From positions 1 through 64,000 of the IMG/VR virus record IMGVR_UViG_3300017987_004587: DNA of 64,000 nucleotides. One strand, written 5' to 3'. This DNA is from a virus. The notes under the pieces were generated by a model. The model worked only from the letters and a program-made list of their open reading frames with translations. It did no database searches and was not told the DNA's origin. Positions within the stretch are counted from its first letter, which is position 1, and the number at the start of each line of letters is the position of its first letter. Positions 38,656-47,775 of the stretch are shown here, piece after piece. A program made the position numbers and the translations under genes.

Positions 38656-39225
38656 TTAAATCTTCTGTAAAAAATATTGGATACCTATAAATTCAATTAG
38701 TTTCACGTGACCAGATTGAATAAATTCATCTACTGCACGGATAGGTCCTTCAAAATAAGGTTTTTTAATGTAGTCATCTCCAGTTATAAAACCTCCAGGC
38801 TTAACCTTTAAATAACAAAGATCTAAATCTTTTTTAACAAAAGCATATTCATGATTTCCATCAATATAAACCCAATCAAAATAATTATCTGGAAAACTAG
38901 ATAGCGTTTTATCTGAATAGTCTCGATGTACCTTAACAATTTCTTTTTGAATTAGAGAATTGAATCTAACAAGAACATCTTGATACATTTTATCTAAATC
39001 CTTTTGTCCGAAAACCTTTCTTCTCTGGTTCGTCTCTTGGTGTAAAGGTGTGTGATTCTGAAAAACCCAGGGGTCTATTAAGTGTAATTTCTTAGGCTGG
39101 GTCAATGATAAAATCAATTGAGACCCTTGACCATAAAGAACACCAAGCTCTGCGCAAACACTATTTTTTGGTAGCTTTTTAAATAAAATTCTTCTCTGCT
39201 CACTATGATATAATTTTTTCGCCAT
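38656..39225 (-). CDS. Class I SAM-dependent methyltransferase (Methyltransf_24-like)
   Basis: A 189-residue protein. SVCAELGVLYGQGSQLILSL is motif I, KLHLIDPWVFQNHTP motif II, and FDWVYIDGNHEYAFVKKDLD with GGFITGDDY match the Methyltransf_24 family, which often acts on O-antigen or sugar hydroxyl groups. It overlaps the next upstream gene by 23 nt, suggesting translational coupling. Confidence 0.8.
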   Translation of the reverse strand: MAKKLYHSEQRRILFKKLPKNSVCAELGVLYGQGSQLILSLTQPKKLHLIDPWVFQNHTPLHQETNQRRKVFGQKDLDKMYQDVLVRFNSLIQKEIVKVHRDYSDKTLSSFPDNYFDWVYIDGNHEYAFVKKDLDLCYLKVKPGGFITGDDYIKKPYFEGPIRAVDEFIQSGHVKLIEFIGIQYFLQKI

Positions 39226-39946
39226 AAGCTAATAAGCCTTTCTTACTTTGATTATAGGCAACAACCACATTTTCAAAATAATGTTTGTGTAAAAGAAGAT
39301 TAAGAGATTTTCTTGAATAATAAAACAAATGGTTAGGGATATCTATAGTAAACTCATTAGCATCCACAGAGGGTACTGAAAGAGATATTACACCTTCCTT
39401 TCCTAAGATACGATAGACTTCTTCAAGAAATTTATTTGGATTACCTAAATGCTCTAAAAGTTGATGAAAAATTATAATATCGAACTCGCCATCTTTAAAT
39501 TTAAAATCGAAAATAGTTCCTTTTTTAACATTTAAAGCATAAACTGTTTTACAATAATTCAAATATCCATCATGTAGGTCTAAACCCAAACAGTCATAAC
39601 CTAAATTTACAAATCTCTTCAAGAAAGACCCCGAATAGCAACCAATCTCAAGAACTTTACCCTTAGGTTTTAAATTAGAAAATTGTGATAAAAAATTAAA
39701 GTATTCGGGGTAAACATTTTTTTCTCTAAATTCTGTATCATTTTTAATCAAATTAAAGGATTTATTTTTTCGGGCATAATGTTGAACTAAAAATTCTCCT
39801 GTAGGTAAAGGTTGGGCAAAATAGGTTTCGCATTCTTGACAAAAGAAAATTGAAAAGGAACCTTGATTCACTATCTTCATTCTTTTTTTAGAATGTTTTG
39901 GATTAATGGCTGTTGCAGAATCTTTCTCACAGATGGGACAAATCAT
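39203..39946 (-). CDS. SAM-dependent methyltransferase with N-terminal zinc ribbon
   Basis: A 247-residue protein. An N-terminal zinc ribbon CPICEKD ... FFCQECETYF (about residues 3-38) is followed by KVLEIGCYSGSFLKRFVNLG (motif I), CLGLDLHDGYLNYC and FDIIIFHQLLEHLGNP. This zinc-ribbon plus methyltransferase layout is found in sugar C- or N-methyltransferases such as TylC3- and NovU-like enzymes. Start 39946 forms an ATGA overlap with the preceding stop. Confidence 0.8.
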   Translation of the reverse strand: MICPICEKDSATAINPKHSKKRMKIVNQGSFSIFFCQECETYFAQPLPTGEFLVQHYARKNKSFNLIKNDTEFREKNVYPEYFNFLSQFSNLKPKGKVLEIGCYSGSFLKRFVNLGYDCLGLDLHDGYLNYCKTVYALNVKKGTIFDFKFKDGEFDIIIFHQLLEHLGNPNKFLEEVYRILGKEGVISLSVPSVDANEFTIDIPNHLFYYSRKSLNLLLHKHYFENVVVAYNQSKKGLLAYGEKIIS

Positions 39947-42672
39947 GGTCTTTTCCAAAATTGATTGTAACCTTCACCCATCCAATATTCCCATTTAGAA
40001 GGTAAAGCTGTACAAACACCATCTATAGAACCTGGATCTTTTATAGTGTCTTTGAAATACTGATTAAAAATAGATTTAGTTAATTCAGGTTTCCAAGAAA
40101 ATTTATGAGCATTTATATTTAATTCTTCAATCCAAGTGGCATAAGGTTGTTTCTTTACTTTTTTATCTGTGTTATATACATCGTCTTTAATCATTGGGTT
40201 AAAAGTCATTGGGTTCATTGAACCTATCCGCATTCTAGGAAAACCCCATTTTCTAGGATTTTCACCCAAAGCTTGGATAAAACTATTAATACCATAGCAT
40301 TTTCCGCACTGCCCACAATTTGGGAAACCAAGCATACAACTTCTTTGCCATTTCATTGAATCTGGATATCTTTTAATTAACAAAGTTTGCATTCCGTAAT
40401 GAGCGAGTCCCCAAAATGGACAGTTTATTTCATAACCCGTTGCTTTAGAAATACTATCAAAATGAAAAACTGAACTATTTGTACGAATCGGTGTATTGTC
40501 ACGAACCCAAACTTTTGAATCTGGAGTATTCAAAGCAGTTAAAATTGTATTAGAACCATAAGCATGAGCAAGAGGCAAAGCAAAAAGCCACCAAGGAATA
40601 ATTTTATAACCATTTCTCACAAAATCTGTTTTAATATAGAGTGAAGAAATATTATTTTGTTTATAAAAACCTACCATTGCTTTTTTGCGTTCTGCCCAAA
40701 CCTCTTCACCTCGAGATACAGCAATATATTGATTACCTACTATAAAACTCTTAAGCGGAAATCCAAGTTCCTTAACTAATAATGACAAAAGTAATCCATC
40801 CTTGCCCATACCATTTGAACATAAAATAGGTCCTGTATTCTTAACTTCTTCTGCTTCCACAATTTTTTTAGCAGACACTTTAACTGGCGATTTAGTTTTT
40901 ACTAAACCATAAGAATTTGAAGCATGATTCAAACGCACATGGTCATTAATACAATCAACCTCTTTTTGAGTTAATTCATCAAACTCAATTGGAATATTAT
41001 TCCAAGCAAAATGTTCTGACATTATAATCCCACACATAAAATTTGCTAAATGGCGTGGAGTATGAATAACTTTTTCAGTATAAACTATAGTTAAATTTTT
41101 TCGGTTCATATGTTTTAAAAAATGAGGCCATAAAAAAGTAATGTGTTTATCACAAATATTAGTCTTAATCTTCATCAGAGTCTCCTTTGCTTTTTGAGAA
41201 ATAAATAAATTTTCACTAACTAAACTCTTACAACGTTTAAGGCGGATCCAAACTTCTCTTGGAATATGTTTTGATAAATCAATTTTATGTTTAACAAAAG
41301 GATAGTGACACTTTCTCATTAATTTGCCACGAGTATTAGAAATATTATTTAACCCATTCGAATCAAAACCCTTCAACCAATTTTTTGAAGTTAGTAAAGA
41401 AACTTTTAGTTTTCGTTTAACAATAGTCTTAAGAGTATGAAAAATCCAACTATCAATAGAAAATCGACGATCTATCAAAGGTAACCTTTTCATTAAATCT
41501 GTACGGATAGCCATATTTAAACCAGTATTCCCCTTACCTTTAAAAAGAACAGTAATATCTGTAGCAATATCATAAAAAGGCCCTAATTGTGCTTGAACCC
41601 AATCTGGTTTTTGTTGCTTGAATAGATCATAGGTTTCTTTCAATCTAAAAGGCTGAGAATAACAATCAGCAGCTTGCAATAAAAAACAAAGAGAACTATT
41701 ACTTGCCTGTTGAGCCAACTGATACCATTTCCGTGATAAAGGCTGCCAATTTTTAAGACTATTATACTCTAATCTCTGACAACGTATTTTTGCGAAGGCT
41801 TCTCTATAGTCTTCTATTTGTTCTCTACCAAATGAAAATTCTTCTTCTTCTATAATTAATAATTCCCAATCGAAATTTATATTCTTTTGACGAACTAAAC
41901 TCTCTAAAGCGAGCCATGCAATATGTTTCCCTCTAAAAATTGGAAGAGCAACTGTTAATTCTATCTTCGATTTCTTTTTGGATCTTCTTTTTCTTGCTTC
42001 TTGCTTAGCTATGCCATAACCATTTAGAGCTTCTTGAAAATTACTACCCCGAGAAAGAGAATGGGGAAGAGAGCGATATAAATAAAGAGGCTTTGGTATA
42101 TGCAATGGGGTTGCTACTTCCTCTAATTTTAAAATTAGATCTTTATCTACTGCCCCTTTAAGTTTTGTATTTAAACCTGGAGTTTTTAGATAAATAGATC
42201 TTCGGAAGGTTTGTAGAGCACTAATGCAATCTACTTCTAAACTAGTTTTCCCTTTAGGTAATGCTCGACTCCATCCAGGATTTTGTTTTCTTAATTCAGA
42301 ATCACAAACGAAAAAATTGGTATAAACAAAACCTGCATTTGGGTGCTCTCTATAGAACTTAAGGACTTCTTCAACACAAGTAGAGGCTAAACCGTCATCT
42401 GAGCCTAAAAAACAAACTATGTCATTTTTAGATTGCAAGATCAACTGATGAAGCGAAGCAGCACATCCTAAATTTTGACTATTAAAACTTAGATGAATTT
42501 TTGGATGGTTTGCATAATCTTGAAGTATAGCCCGTGAATGATCTGTACTATTATCATCTACAATATAAATTTCCCAATCTTGGGAGGTCTGTTGAAAAAT
42601 TGAGTCAATACATCTCCTTAAAAAGCGTCCTTTATTATAATTAGGAATTAATATTGAAATTTTTTCAATCAT
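39943..42672 (-). CDS. GT2-GT2-PP-loop trifunctional fusion protein
   Basis: A 909-residue protein. Domain 1 (about 1-215): GT2, ISILIPNYNKGRFLRRCIDS, IVDDNSTDHS, CFLGSDDG (DxD-like). Domain 2 (about 238-450): second GT2-like, ELTVALPIFRGKHIAWLALE and QAADCYSQPFRLK. Domain 3 (about 600-800): PP-loop ATP pyrophosphatase resembling QueC/MurL-type enzymes, CSNGMGKDGLLLSLLVKELG (the SGGxDS loop here reads SNGMGKDG), with a terminal Cys cluster CMLGFPNCGQCGKCYG. An adenylating domain fused to two transferases is unusual and suggests amide or epimer formation on a sugar unit coupled to its transfer. Which domains are active is unknown. Confidence 0.75.
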   Translation of the reverse strand: MIEKISILIPNYNKGRFLRRCIDSIFQQTSQDWEIYIVDDNSTDHSRAILQDYANHPKIHLSFNSQNLGCAASLHQLILQSKNDIVCFLGSDDGLASTCVEEVLKFYREHPNAGFVYTNFFVCDSELRKQNPGWSRALPKGKTSLEVDCISALQTFRRSIYLKTPGLNTKLKGAVDKDLILKLEEVATPLHIPKPLYLYRSLPHSLSRGSNFQEALNGYGIAKQEARKRRSKKKSKIELTVALPIFRGKHIAWLALESLVRQKNINFDWELLIIEEEEFSFGREQIEDYREAFAKIRCQRLEYNSLKNWQPLSRKWYQLAQQASNSSLCFLLQAADCYSQPFRLKETYDLFKQQKPDWVQAQLGPFYDIATDITVLFKGKGNTGLNMAIRTDLMKRLPLIDRRFSIDSWIFHTLKTIVKRKLKVSLLTSKNWLKGFDSNGLNNISNTRGKLMRKCHYPFVKHKIDLSKHIPREVWIRLKRCKSLVSENLFISQKAKETLMKIKTNICDKHITFLWPHFLKHMNRKNLTIVYTEKVIHTPRHLANFMCGIIMSEHFAWNNIPIEFDELTQKEVDCINDHVRLNHASNSYGLVKTKSPVKVSAKKIVEAEEVKNTGPILCSNGMGKDGLLLSLLVKELGFPLKSFIVGNQYIAVSRGEEVWAERKKAMVGFYKQNNISSLYIKTDFVRNGYKIIPWWLFALPLAHAYGSNTILTALNTPDSKVWVRDNTPIRTNSSVFHFDSISKATGYEINCPFWGLAHYGMQTLLIKRYPDSMKWQRSCMLGFPNCGQCGKCYGINSFIQALGENPRKWGFPRMRIGSMNPMTFNPMIKDDVYNTDKKVKKQPYATWIEELNINAHKFSWKPELTKSIFNQYFKDTIKDPGSIDGVCTALPSKWEYWMGEGYNQFWKRP

Positions 42673-43546
42673 TTTTAAAGGATCTCAAAGCAGAAACCAG
42701 AGCAATCGCAGGCTTTGCGTCATCAATACTGAAACCTTTACCTTCCAAAATTTCTTGATAGCATACAGTATGTAAAGGCTCTAGCCCTTTAGAAAGATCC
42801 AAAACATAGTCATCAATCATAAAAACTCGTCGAGCAAATTCGTCCTCTTCTAAATCTTTTGAATCAAGTGATAAAGACCAGTTAACTTTTGCATGTTCTA
42901 AATCCAAAAAACCAGAAACCTTTGCAGGAGAATACTCTGAAATCAAATATGACTTAACAGACCCAAAAAACCAAAGTACAAGATCAAAAAGATGAATACC
43001 AATATTAGTTACTAAATCTCCAGATCTTATCGAGTCGCCTTTCCATGAAGTATGATACCAAGGACCTCTACGAGTAATATAATCAATTTTTACTATAGCG
43101 TGTTCTGAATTTGAAGACTCAATTATCTTTTTTAACTTTAATACTTCAGGATGATATCTCAATTGTAAGATCGCATAGATTCTTTTGTTAAAGCGTGCTT
43201 CTAGCTCTTGTAATGGGTCTAAGTTCCAGGGGTTAATAGTCAAAGGTTTCTCACAAATAGCGTTTGCTCCCAAACGCAAAGCTATCCGACAATGGGCATC
43301 ATGCAAATAATTAGGAGTACAAATACTAATATAGTCTACACCTTCTCCTTTAAGACGGAGTTTTTCTAAATGTCTATCAAATCTCTCGATCTCAGTAAAA
43401 AAGCGAACATCAGAAAAGTAACTATCCAAAACACCTACAGAATCATGCGGATCACAAGCAGCAACCAAAGTATGTCCAGTATCTTTAATTGCTTTTAAAT
43501 GCCGAGGAGCAATATAACCAGCAGCTCCTAGTAAAGCAAATCTCAT
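42665..43546 (-). CDS. wbpB-like: Gfo/Idh/MocA oxidoreductase (WbpB/WlbA-like)
   Basis: A 293-residue oxidoreductase. RFALLGAAGYIAPRHLKAIK is the NAD loop of WbpB; SICTPNYLHDAHCRIALRLG and ICEKPLTINPWNLDPL contain the conserved EKP; HLFDLVLWFFG gives the catalytic His region. WbpB oxidises C3 of UDP-GlcNAcA to the 3-keto acid for the aminotransferase WbpE, using NAD regenerated with alpha-ketoglutarate. The immediate neighbours WbpD and WbpE homologues support this. Slightly shorter than the usual about 316 residues. Confidence 0.85.
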   Translation of the reverse strand: MRFALLGAAGYIAPRHLKAIKDTGHTLVAACDPHDSVGVLDSYFSDVRFFTEIERFDRHLEKLRLKGEGVDYISICTPNYLHDAHCRIALRLGANAICEKPLTINPWNLDPLQELEARFNKRIYAILQLRYHPEVLKLKKIIESSNSEHAIVKIDYITRRGPWYHTSWKGDSIRSGDLVTNIGIHLFDLVLWFFGSVKSYLISEYSPAKVSGFLDLEHAKVNWSLSLDSKDLEEDEFARRVFMIDDYVLDLSKGLEPLHTVCYQEILEGKGFSIDDAKPAIALVSALRSFKND

Positions 43547-44109
43547 TTTTGGACAAGCTCTCCAGAAACAAGATGATACTCTCTACCGCATAAGCAACGA
43601 ACATTTGACGTTATTAAATTAAGAGAATTACCACATTTACAAACCCAACCTCTATCTATAGCCGGATTCCCATAAAACAACTTAAAATTGGGGAGATCTT
43701 GAGTAACAACACTTCCAGCTCCAACAAATGAATATTTACCAATCTTACGGGGACAAATAATCGTTGAATTAGCACCTAAGGTTGCTCCCTTACTGATGAC
43801 AGTTTTTTCATAATTTTTATTTTTGGGAAAACGGCTTCGAGGACGAAGAACATTTGTGAAAACTACACTTGGGCCACAAAAAACATCATCTTCCAAGAGA
43901 ATTCCAGCAAAGATTGAAACATTATTTTGTATCTTACAATTATCCCCAATAATAACCTTCTCTCCTATAAATACATTTTGACCTAAAGTACAATTTGACC
44001 CAATTTTAACATCTCTAGAAATATGAGAAAAATGCCAAATCTTTGTATCTGAACCAATAGAGGTATTTGAATCAATAATAGCCGAAGAATGCGTATAAAA
44101 TTTAGGCAT
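43543..44109 (-). CDS. wbpD-like: Sugar N-acetyltransferase (WbpD/WlbB-like) with zinc ribbon
   Basis: A 188-residue left-handed beta-helix protein: IGSDTKIWHFSHISRDVKIG, IGEKVIIGDNCKIQNNVSIF, VFTNVLRPRSRFP and GATLGANSTIICPRKIGKYS are hexapeptide turns typical of WbpD, which acetylates the 3-amino group of UDP-GlcNAc(3N)A. A four-Cys ribbon CKCGNSLNLITSNVRCLCG closes the protein. AAGGATTTTTTTG precedes ATG 44109, which lies inside the end of the wbpE-like gene; the longer frame is thus rejected. Confidence 0.85.
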   Translation of the reverse strand: MPKFYTHSSAIIDSNTSIGSDTKIWHFSHISRDVKIGSNCTLGQNVFIGEKVIIGDNCKIQNNVSIFAGILLEDDVFCGPSVVFTNVLRPRSRFPKNKNYEKTVISKGATLGANSTIICPRKIGKYSFVGAGSVVTQDLPNFKLFYGNPAIDRGWVCKCGNSLNLITSNVRCLCGREYHLVSGELVQK

Positions 44110-45217
44110 CAAAAAAATCCTTAATCGTTCTAACAACTTTATAAATTTGTCTTTCTGAGATGCCAGCAAACAAAGGTAAGGAAAGAACTTCTTGAGATAC
44201 TCTTTCAGACTCAGGCAAACTACCTACACTATAAGTATAATTAGAAAAAATCTTTTGAAGATGTAAAGGTTGGGGATAATAAATTGCACAGCCTATCCCT
44301 TTTTCTCTCAAAAATTGAATTAAAGCAGGGCGTTTCTGAACCCTAATAGTAAAAAGAGCCCAAGATGACTTAAGATAATCTTCTGGAAATTTAGGAAGAA
44401 CTATCTTTTCATTTAAATTAAAAGAGGAAAAAATCTCCAAATATTTTTTAGCTGCTTGTTCTCGACGCTCTCTCCAAAGATCTACATAGTCTATTTTTAT
44501 AGAAAGTAAGGCTGCTTGAAGGGCATCTAATCTAAAATTCCCTCCCATTTGACTAAAAGTAAGAGAACCAATAGACCTTTGCTGTCTCATTGCTAAGATT
44601 TTCTCTAGCAATTCTAAAGAATTTACGCTAATGAGACCCCCATCTCCAAAACCCCCAAGAGGCTTGGTTGGGAAAAAACTAAAACAACCTAAAGAACCGA
44701 AGGTACCAACTTTTCTGTCATTGATTGTTGCCCCAAAAGCCTGTGCAGCATCTTCAATAATAAAGATATTATGTCTATTGGAAATCTTTAAAATTTCTTC
44801 CAAATTAATAGGCAAACCATAAAGATGTACAGGAATAACTGCCTTTGTTTTGGAAGTAATTGCCGCTTCAAAACTCTCAACAGAAATATTAAATGTTTCA
44901 GAATTTATATCTACAAAAACTGGTTTAGCTCCAACCCAACAAATCGCAGATGCTGTGGCAATAAAAGTAAAAGAGGGTAAAATAACTTCATCTCCGGGCC
45001 CAATACCTAGAGACTTTAGAGCAAGTATTAGAGCATCTGACCCGCTTGAAACACCTACTGTATGTTTAGAACCTAAAAACTTAGAACATTTTGTCTCAAA
45101 ATCAGTAACTTGGGCTCCCAATATAAATTGATTAGAACTCAAAATCTCTTGAAAAGATTCTGTTAAAGATGAAGTTAAAGGGGCATTTTGAAAAGATAAA
45201 TCAAATAAAGGTATCAT
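44102..45217 (-). CDS. wbpE-like: DegT/DnrJ-family aminotransferase (WbpE-like)
   Basis: A 371-residue PLP enzyme. GVSSGSDALILALKSLGIGP (phosphate loop), IIEDAAQAFGA (Asp), FSFFPTKPLGGFGDGG with the Schiff-base Lys, and LPLFAGISERQIY at the end are conserved. It is the expected transaminase for UDP-3-keto-GlcNAcA, using glutamate. Adjacent WbpD and WbpB homologues make this the best call; it is distinct in neighbours and sequence from the DegT gene at 27080-28195. Confidence 0.85.
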   Translation of the reverse strand: MIPLFDLSFQNAPLTSSLTESFQEILSSNQFILGAQVTDFETKCSKFLGSKHTVGVSSGSDALILALKSLGIGPGDEVILPSFTFIATASAICWVGAKPVFVDINSETFNISVESFEAAITSKTKAVIPVHLYGLPINLEEILKISNRHNIFIIEDAAQAFGATINDRKVGTFGSLGCFSFFPTKPLGGFGDGGLISVNSLELLEKILAMRQQRSIGSLTFSQMGGNFRLDALQAALLSIKIDYVDLWRERREQAAKKYLEIFSSFNLNEKIVLPKFPEDYLKSSWALFTIRVQKRPALIQFLREKGIGCAIYYPQPLHLQKIFSNYTYSVGSLPESERVSQEVLSLPLFAGISERQIYKVVRTIKDFFDA

Positions 45218-46089
45218 TAACCGATCTCCAATTTATTTAACCTCTCATAGTCGAATCTTCTACCAATAATCTTATTATCTCTAAAAATCAAGTGATAAGG
45301 AGGATTCTTAACATAATTTTTTAAAATTAAAGGCACATCATAGGGAAATTGGATTAATTTCTTAGAGTATAATTCCTTAATTAAATCGGAAGCATCCTTA
45401 TGCAAAACTTCTTTAAGATAAGAAAGATGATCCAGATTAAGATGCATCTTCCTTCTAAAAAGTCTCCATTTTGAACGATGAACTCTATAAACAAAATGTA
45501 GATCAGATTTAACGTCTACTGAAATAAAATAATAACCAGCCATTTCAAATGTTTTACAACCCTTTTTCCAAATACGTTCATCCCAACCATGTGTATTAGA
45601 AACAACAACTTTTTCTAAATAATCTTTATGAAACATCGCACAATTAAGAGGATGTATATGAGAAGTTTTCCAAGTTTGATTTAATAAAACTCTCATAACT
45701 GGAGTCTTACACATAAAGCGATGGTAACGATCAAACGCTTTATTCTTTTCTAAATAAAGTAATTGTTTTTGTAGACTATGCGGGGAAGTATCTTCAAAAG
45801 CAACAAAATCAGCATCCCATACAAATATAAAAGCATTAGAACATTTAGAAATAGCAAAATTGCGGAGATCTGCTAAATCAATAATCTTAGGTTCTTTAAA
45901 TATTTTAAGATTTAAATTATGTTTTGATTTTAATTGTTCAACTTTTAAAACAGTCTTATCTGTAGAACCATTATCTACAAAAATAATCTCATCGGCAATG
46001 TTAGCAATAGATAGGATACAGGGTTCAATCCAATAAATTTCATCTTTAGCAACGATATAAAAAGAGATGGGAGTCTTAAGATTGTCCAT
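45217..46089 (-). CDS. GT2-family glycosyltransferase
   Basis: A 290-residue GT-A enzyme. ISFYIVAKDEIYWIEPCILS, IIFVDNGSTDKTVLK and FIFVWDADFVAFED provide the nucleotide-sugar and DxD sites (WDADF). The C-terminal third is basic. Ends 1 nt from the wbpE-like start (shared A). One of about nine glycosyltransferases in the region; linkage and acceptor cannot be deduced. Confidence 0.8.
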   Translation of the reverse strand: MDNLKTPISFYIVAKDEIYWIEPCILSIANIADEIIFVDNGSTDKTVLKVEQLKSKHNLNLKIFKEPKIIDLADLRNFAISKCSNAFIFVWDADFVAFEDTSPHSLQKQLLYLEKNKAFDRYHRFMCKTPVMRVLLNQTWKTSHIHPLNCAMFHKDYLEKVVVSNTHGWDERIWKKGCKTFEMAGYYFISVDVKSDLHFVYRVHRSKWRLFRRKMHLNLDHLSYLKEVLHKDASDLIKELYSKKLIQFPYDVPLILKNYVKNPPYHLIFRDNKIIGRRFDYERLNKLEIG

Positions 46090-46924
46090 AAAAATATTTC
46101 TCCCAATTAGTTTGTTCTTCTTCCATAGGCATCTCTCGAAACTGCGTATTCAAATTTTCTACGTCTATAAATAAATCATAAGGCAAATCTCTTTTTGAAC
46201 ACCAAGACATGAAAGCTTTTAAATCCTTAGGCAAACACATACCAGAAAAACCTCGAAGACCATCTCGTCCAGGCGAAAAGGTATGCATTGGATGAATCCA
46301 ACCATTTTGAACAGAGACTTCGCGAACTAAATTAAAATCAATTTGTAAGTTTTCACAGGCTAAACGTAATAAATTAAAATAAGTATTCTTAACAGCATAA
46401 AAAACATTGCAAGCATATTTAATAATTTCAGACTCTTCATAGAGACAAGTAATTATTTTAGAACTCTCAATAGGTTTAGAAATCTTATTAATTAAACTCT
46501 CCCACTTTTTATAAGACGAAAAATCTTGAAAACCATAAATGATCTGAGGAGCTTTCAAAATATCTTTTTCATCTCCCGTTACATTTAAAAACTCAGGAGA
46601 ATGAGCAATATTCAAATTTAGGTAAGTTTCTGATAATCTTCTTGAAGTGCCTGGAACAACAGTACTCTTTAAAATGACCAAACCTAAAAAATTAAGAGTA
46701 TTTAAAGAATGAAAAACTTGTTCTATATGCGAGGAGTCCTGGGAACCTGAGACCGTTGGAGTCGGAACGCAAACAAATATAACAGAGCATTCAGATACTA
46801 AAGTCTCCAAAGAATTTTTACTTCGAGACCGATCAATATCATAAACTTTAGTTTGGAATTGGGCAATAGAATAAAATCTATCAATTCTTTGACCTACAAC
46901 ACCATTTCCAATAATCCCGATCAT
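46076..46924 (-). CDS. wbpA-like: Short UDP-sugar 6-dehydrogenase (WbpA-like)
   Basis: A 282-residue dehydrogenase. GIIGNGVVGQRIDRFYS is the NAD loop (GxGxxG); FVCVPTP, ILKSTVVPGTSRRL and HSPEFLNVTGD follow as in the UDP-glucose/UDP-GlcNAc 6-dehydrogenases; GFSGMCLPKDLKAFM holds the catalytic Cys and Lys-Asp. The C-terminal UDP-binding domain is absent: the family is about 420 residues. Such short forms are seen in phages, but the lost domain makes activity less certain. It would give UDP-GlcNAcA, the first step of the Wbp route. Confidence 0.8.
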   Translation of the reverse strand: MIGIIGNGVVGQRIDRFYSIAQFQTKVYDIDRSRSKNSLETLVSECSVIFVCVPTPTVSGSQDSSHIEQVFHSLNTLNFLGLVILKSTVVPGTSRRLSETYLNLNIAHSPEFLNVTGDEKDILKAPQIIYGFQDFSSYKKWESLINKISKPIESSKIITCLYEESEIIKYACNVFYAVKNTYFNLLRLACENLQIDFNLVREVSVQNGWIHPMHTFSPGRDGLRGFSGMCLPKDLKAFMSWCSKRDLPYDLFIDVENLNTQFREMPMEEEQTNWEKYFYGQS

Positions 46925-46968
46925 TTCCACAAAGCCTTAAAAGATCAAAACATTATAAGTGAAAAATT

Positions 46969-47775
46969 TCAATCATTTTTGACTTCTTTAGCAACAATTC
47001 CATCCCCGTCAAGAGGGAGACAAGAAATATTTTTTCGATAATCAAAATCTCCCCTACTTGAAGTGTGTAATTTCCAGAGGTCATATTTACGATAAGCGTT
47101 ATCTCCTTGTAAATGAGTAACCCAAGAATCTGAAGAACGAATCTGACCACTAACTAAACCAGAAGCGGCAACTTTCATAACAAAACGGGCGTCCTCATGC
47201 CCATAAAGACGGTCTTCTGCAAATTTATGTTTTAACCAAAAAGATCTAGGTAAAGCGAGTGGTGCCCCATTAACCACTGTAGTGTGTTCAAAAAGTAAGT
47301 CAGCATGAATAGGATTAATATGTCCTGCAGTGGCACTTTTTGGAACTTCAGGAGTTCCAAAAAGATTTCTAACTTCTAAACAACAAGCCCCAAAACGTTC
47401 TCCGAAAAATTTATAAGATCCCCATAAAAAATAAAGCCAATCTTTGTAGACTAAAATATCATTATCTAATTTAATAAATAATTGACGAGAGCTCTTAGCG
47501 AGTATTTGATTAATTGCCCTACCAATACCTAAATTCTTTTTATTATCAATAATCTTAATTTGATGTTTAGAACCTTCTTTTTTTCTTTGGGCAAAAAATT
47601 GATGCAATTTAGTAACTGTCCCATCCGTAGACCCATTATCAGATAGGATAATTTCAACACTAGGTGCTGTATGCTTTAGAAGATTCTCAAGAGTAGCCTT
47701 TGTATATTTCCAACGATTAAAAGTGAGAATACCTATAGTAATTTGACTTCCATCATAAATTCTTTTTTTCATCAT
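46969..47775 (-). CDS. GT2-family glycosyltransferase, tandem copy 1
   Basis: A 268-residue GT-A enzyme. ITIGILTFNRWKYTKATLEN, ILSDNGSTDGTVTKL, LGIGRAINQILAKSSRQLFI and KLDNDILVYKDWLYFLW (DxD as DND) match GT2. It is closely similar to the next gene upstream (47776-48753) along its length, so the two are a tandem duplication that probably gained different donors or acceptors. Confidence 0.8.
   Translation of the reverse strand: MMKKRIYDGSQITIGILTFNRWKYTKATLENLLKHTAPSVEIILSDNGSTDGTVTKLHQFFAQRKKEGSKHQIKIIDNKKNLGIGRAINQILAKSSRQLFIKLDNDILVYKDWLYFLWGSYKFFGERFGACCLEVRNLFGTPEVPKSATAGHINPIHADLLFEHTTVVNGAPLALPRSFWLKHKFAEDRLYGHEDARFVMKVAASGLVSGQIRSSDSWVTHLQGDNAYRKYDLWKLHTSSRGDFDYRKNISCLPLDGDGIVAKEVKND

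Noticed and set aside
44850-45131. Plus-strand ORF of 93 aa inside the WbpE-like gene
   Set aside because: Lies entirely opposite the strongly conserved aminotransferase; typical shadow.
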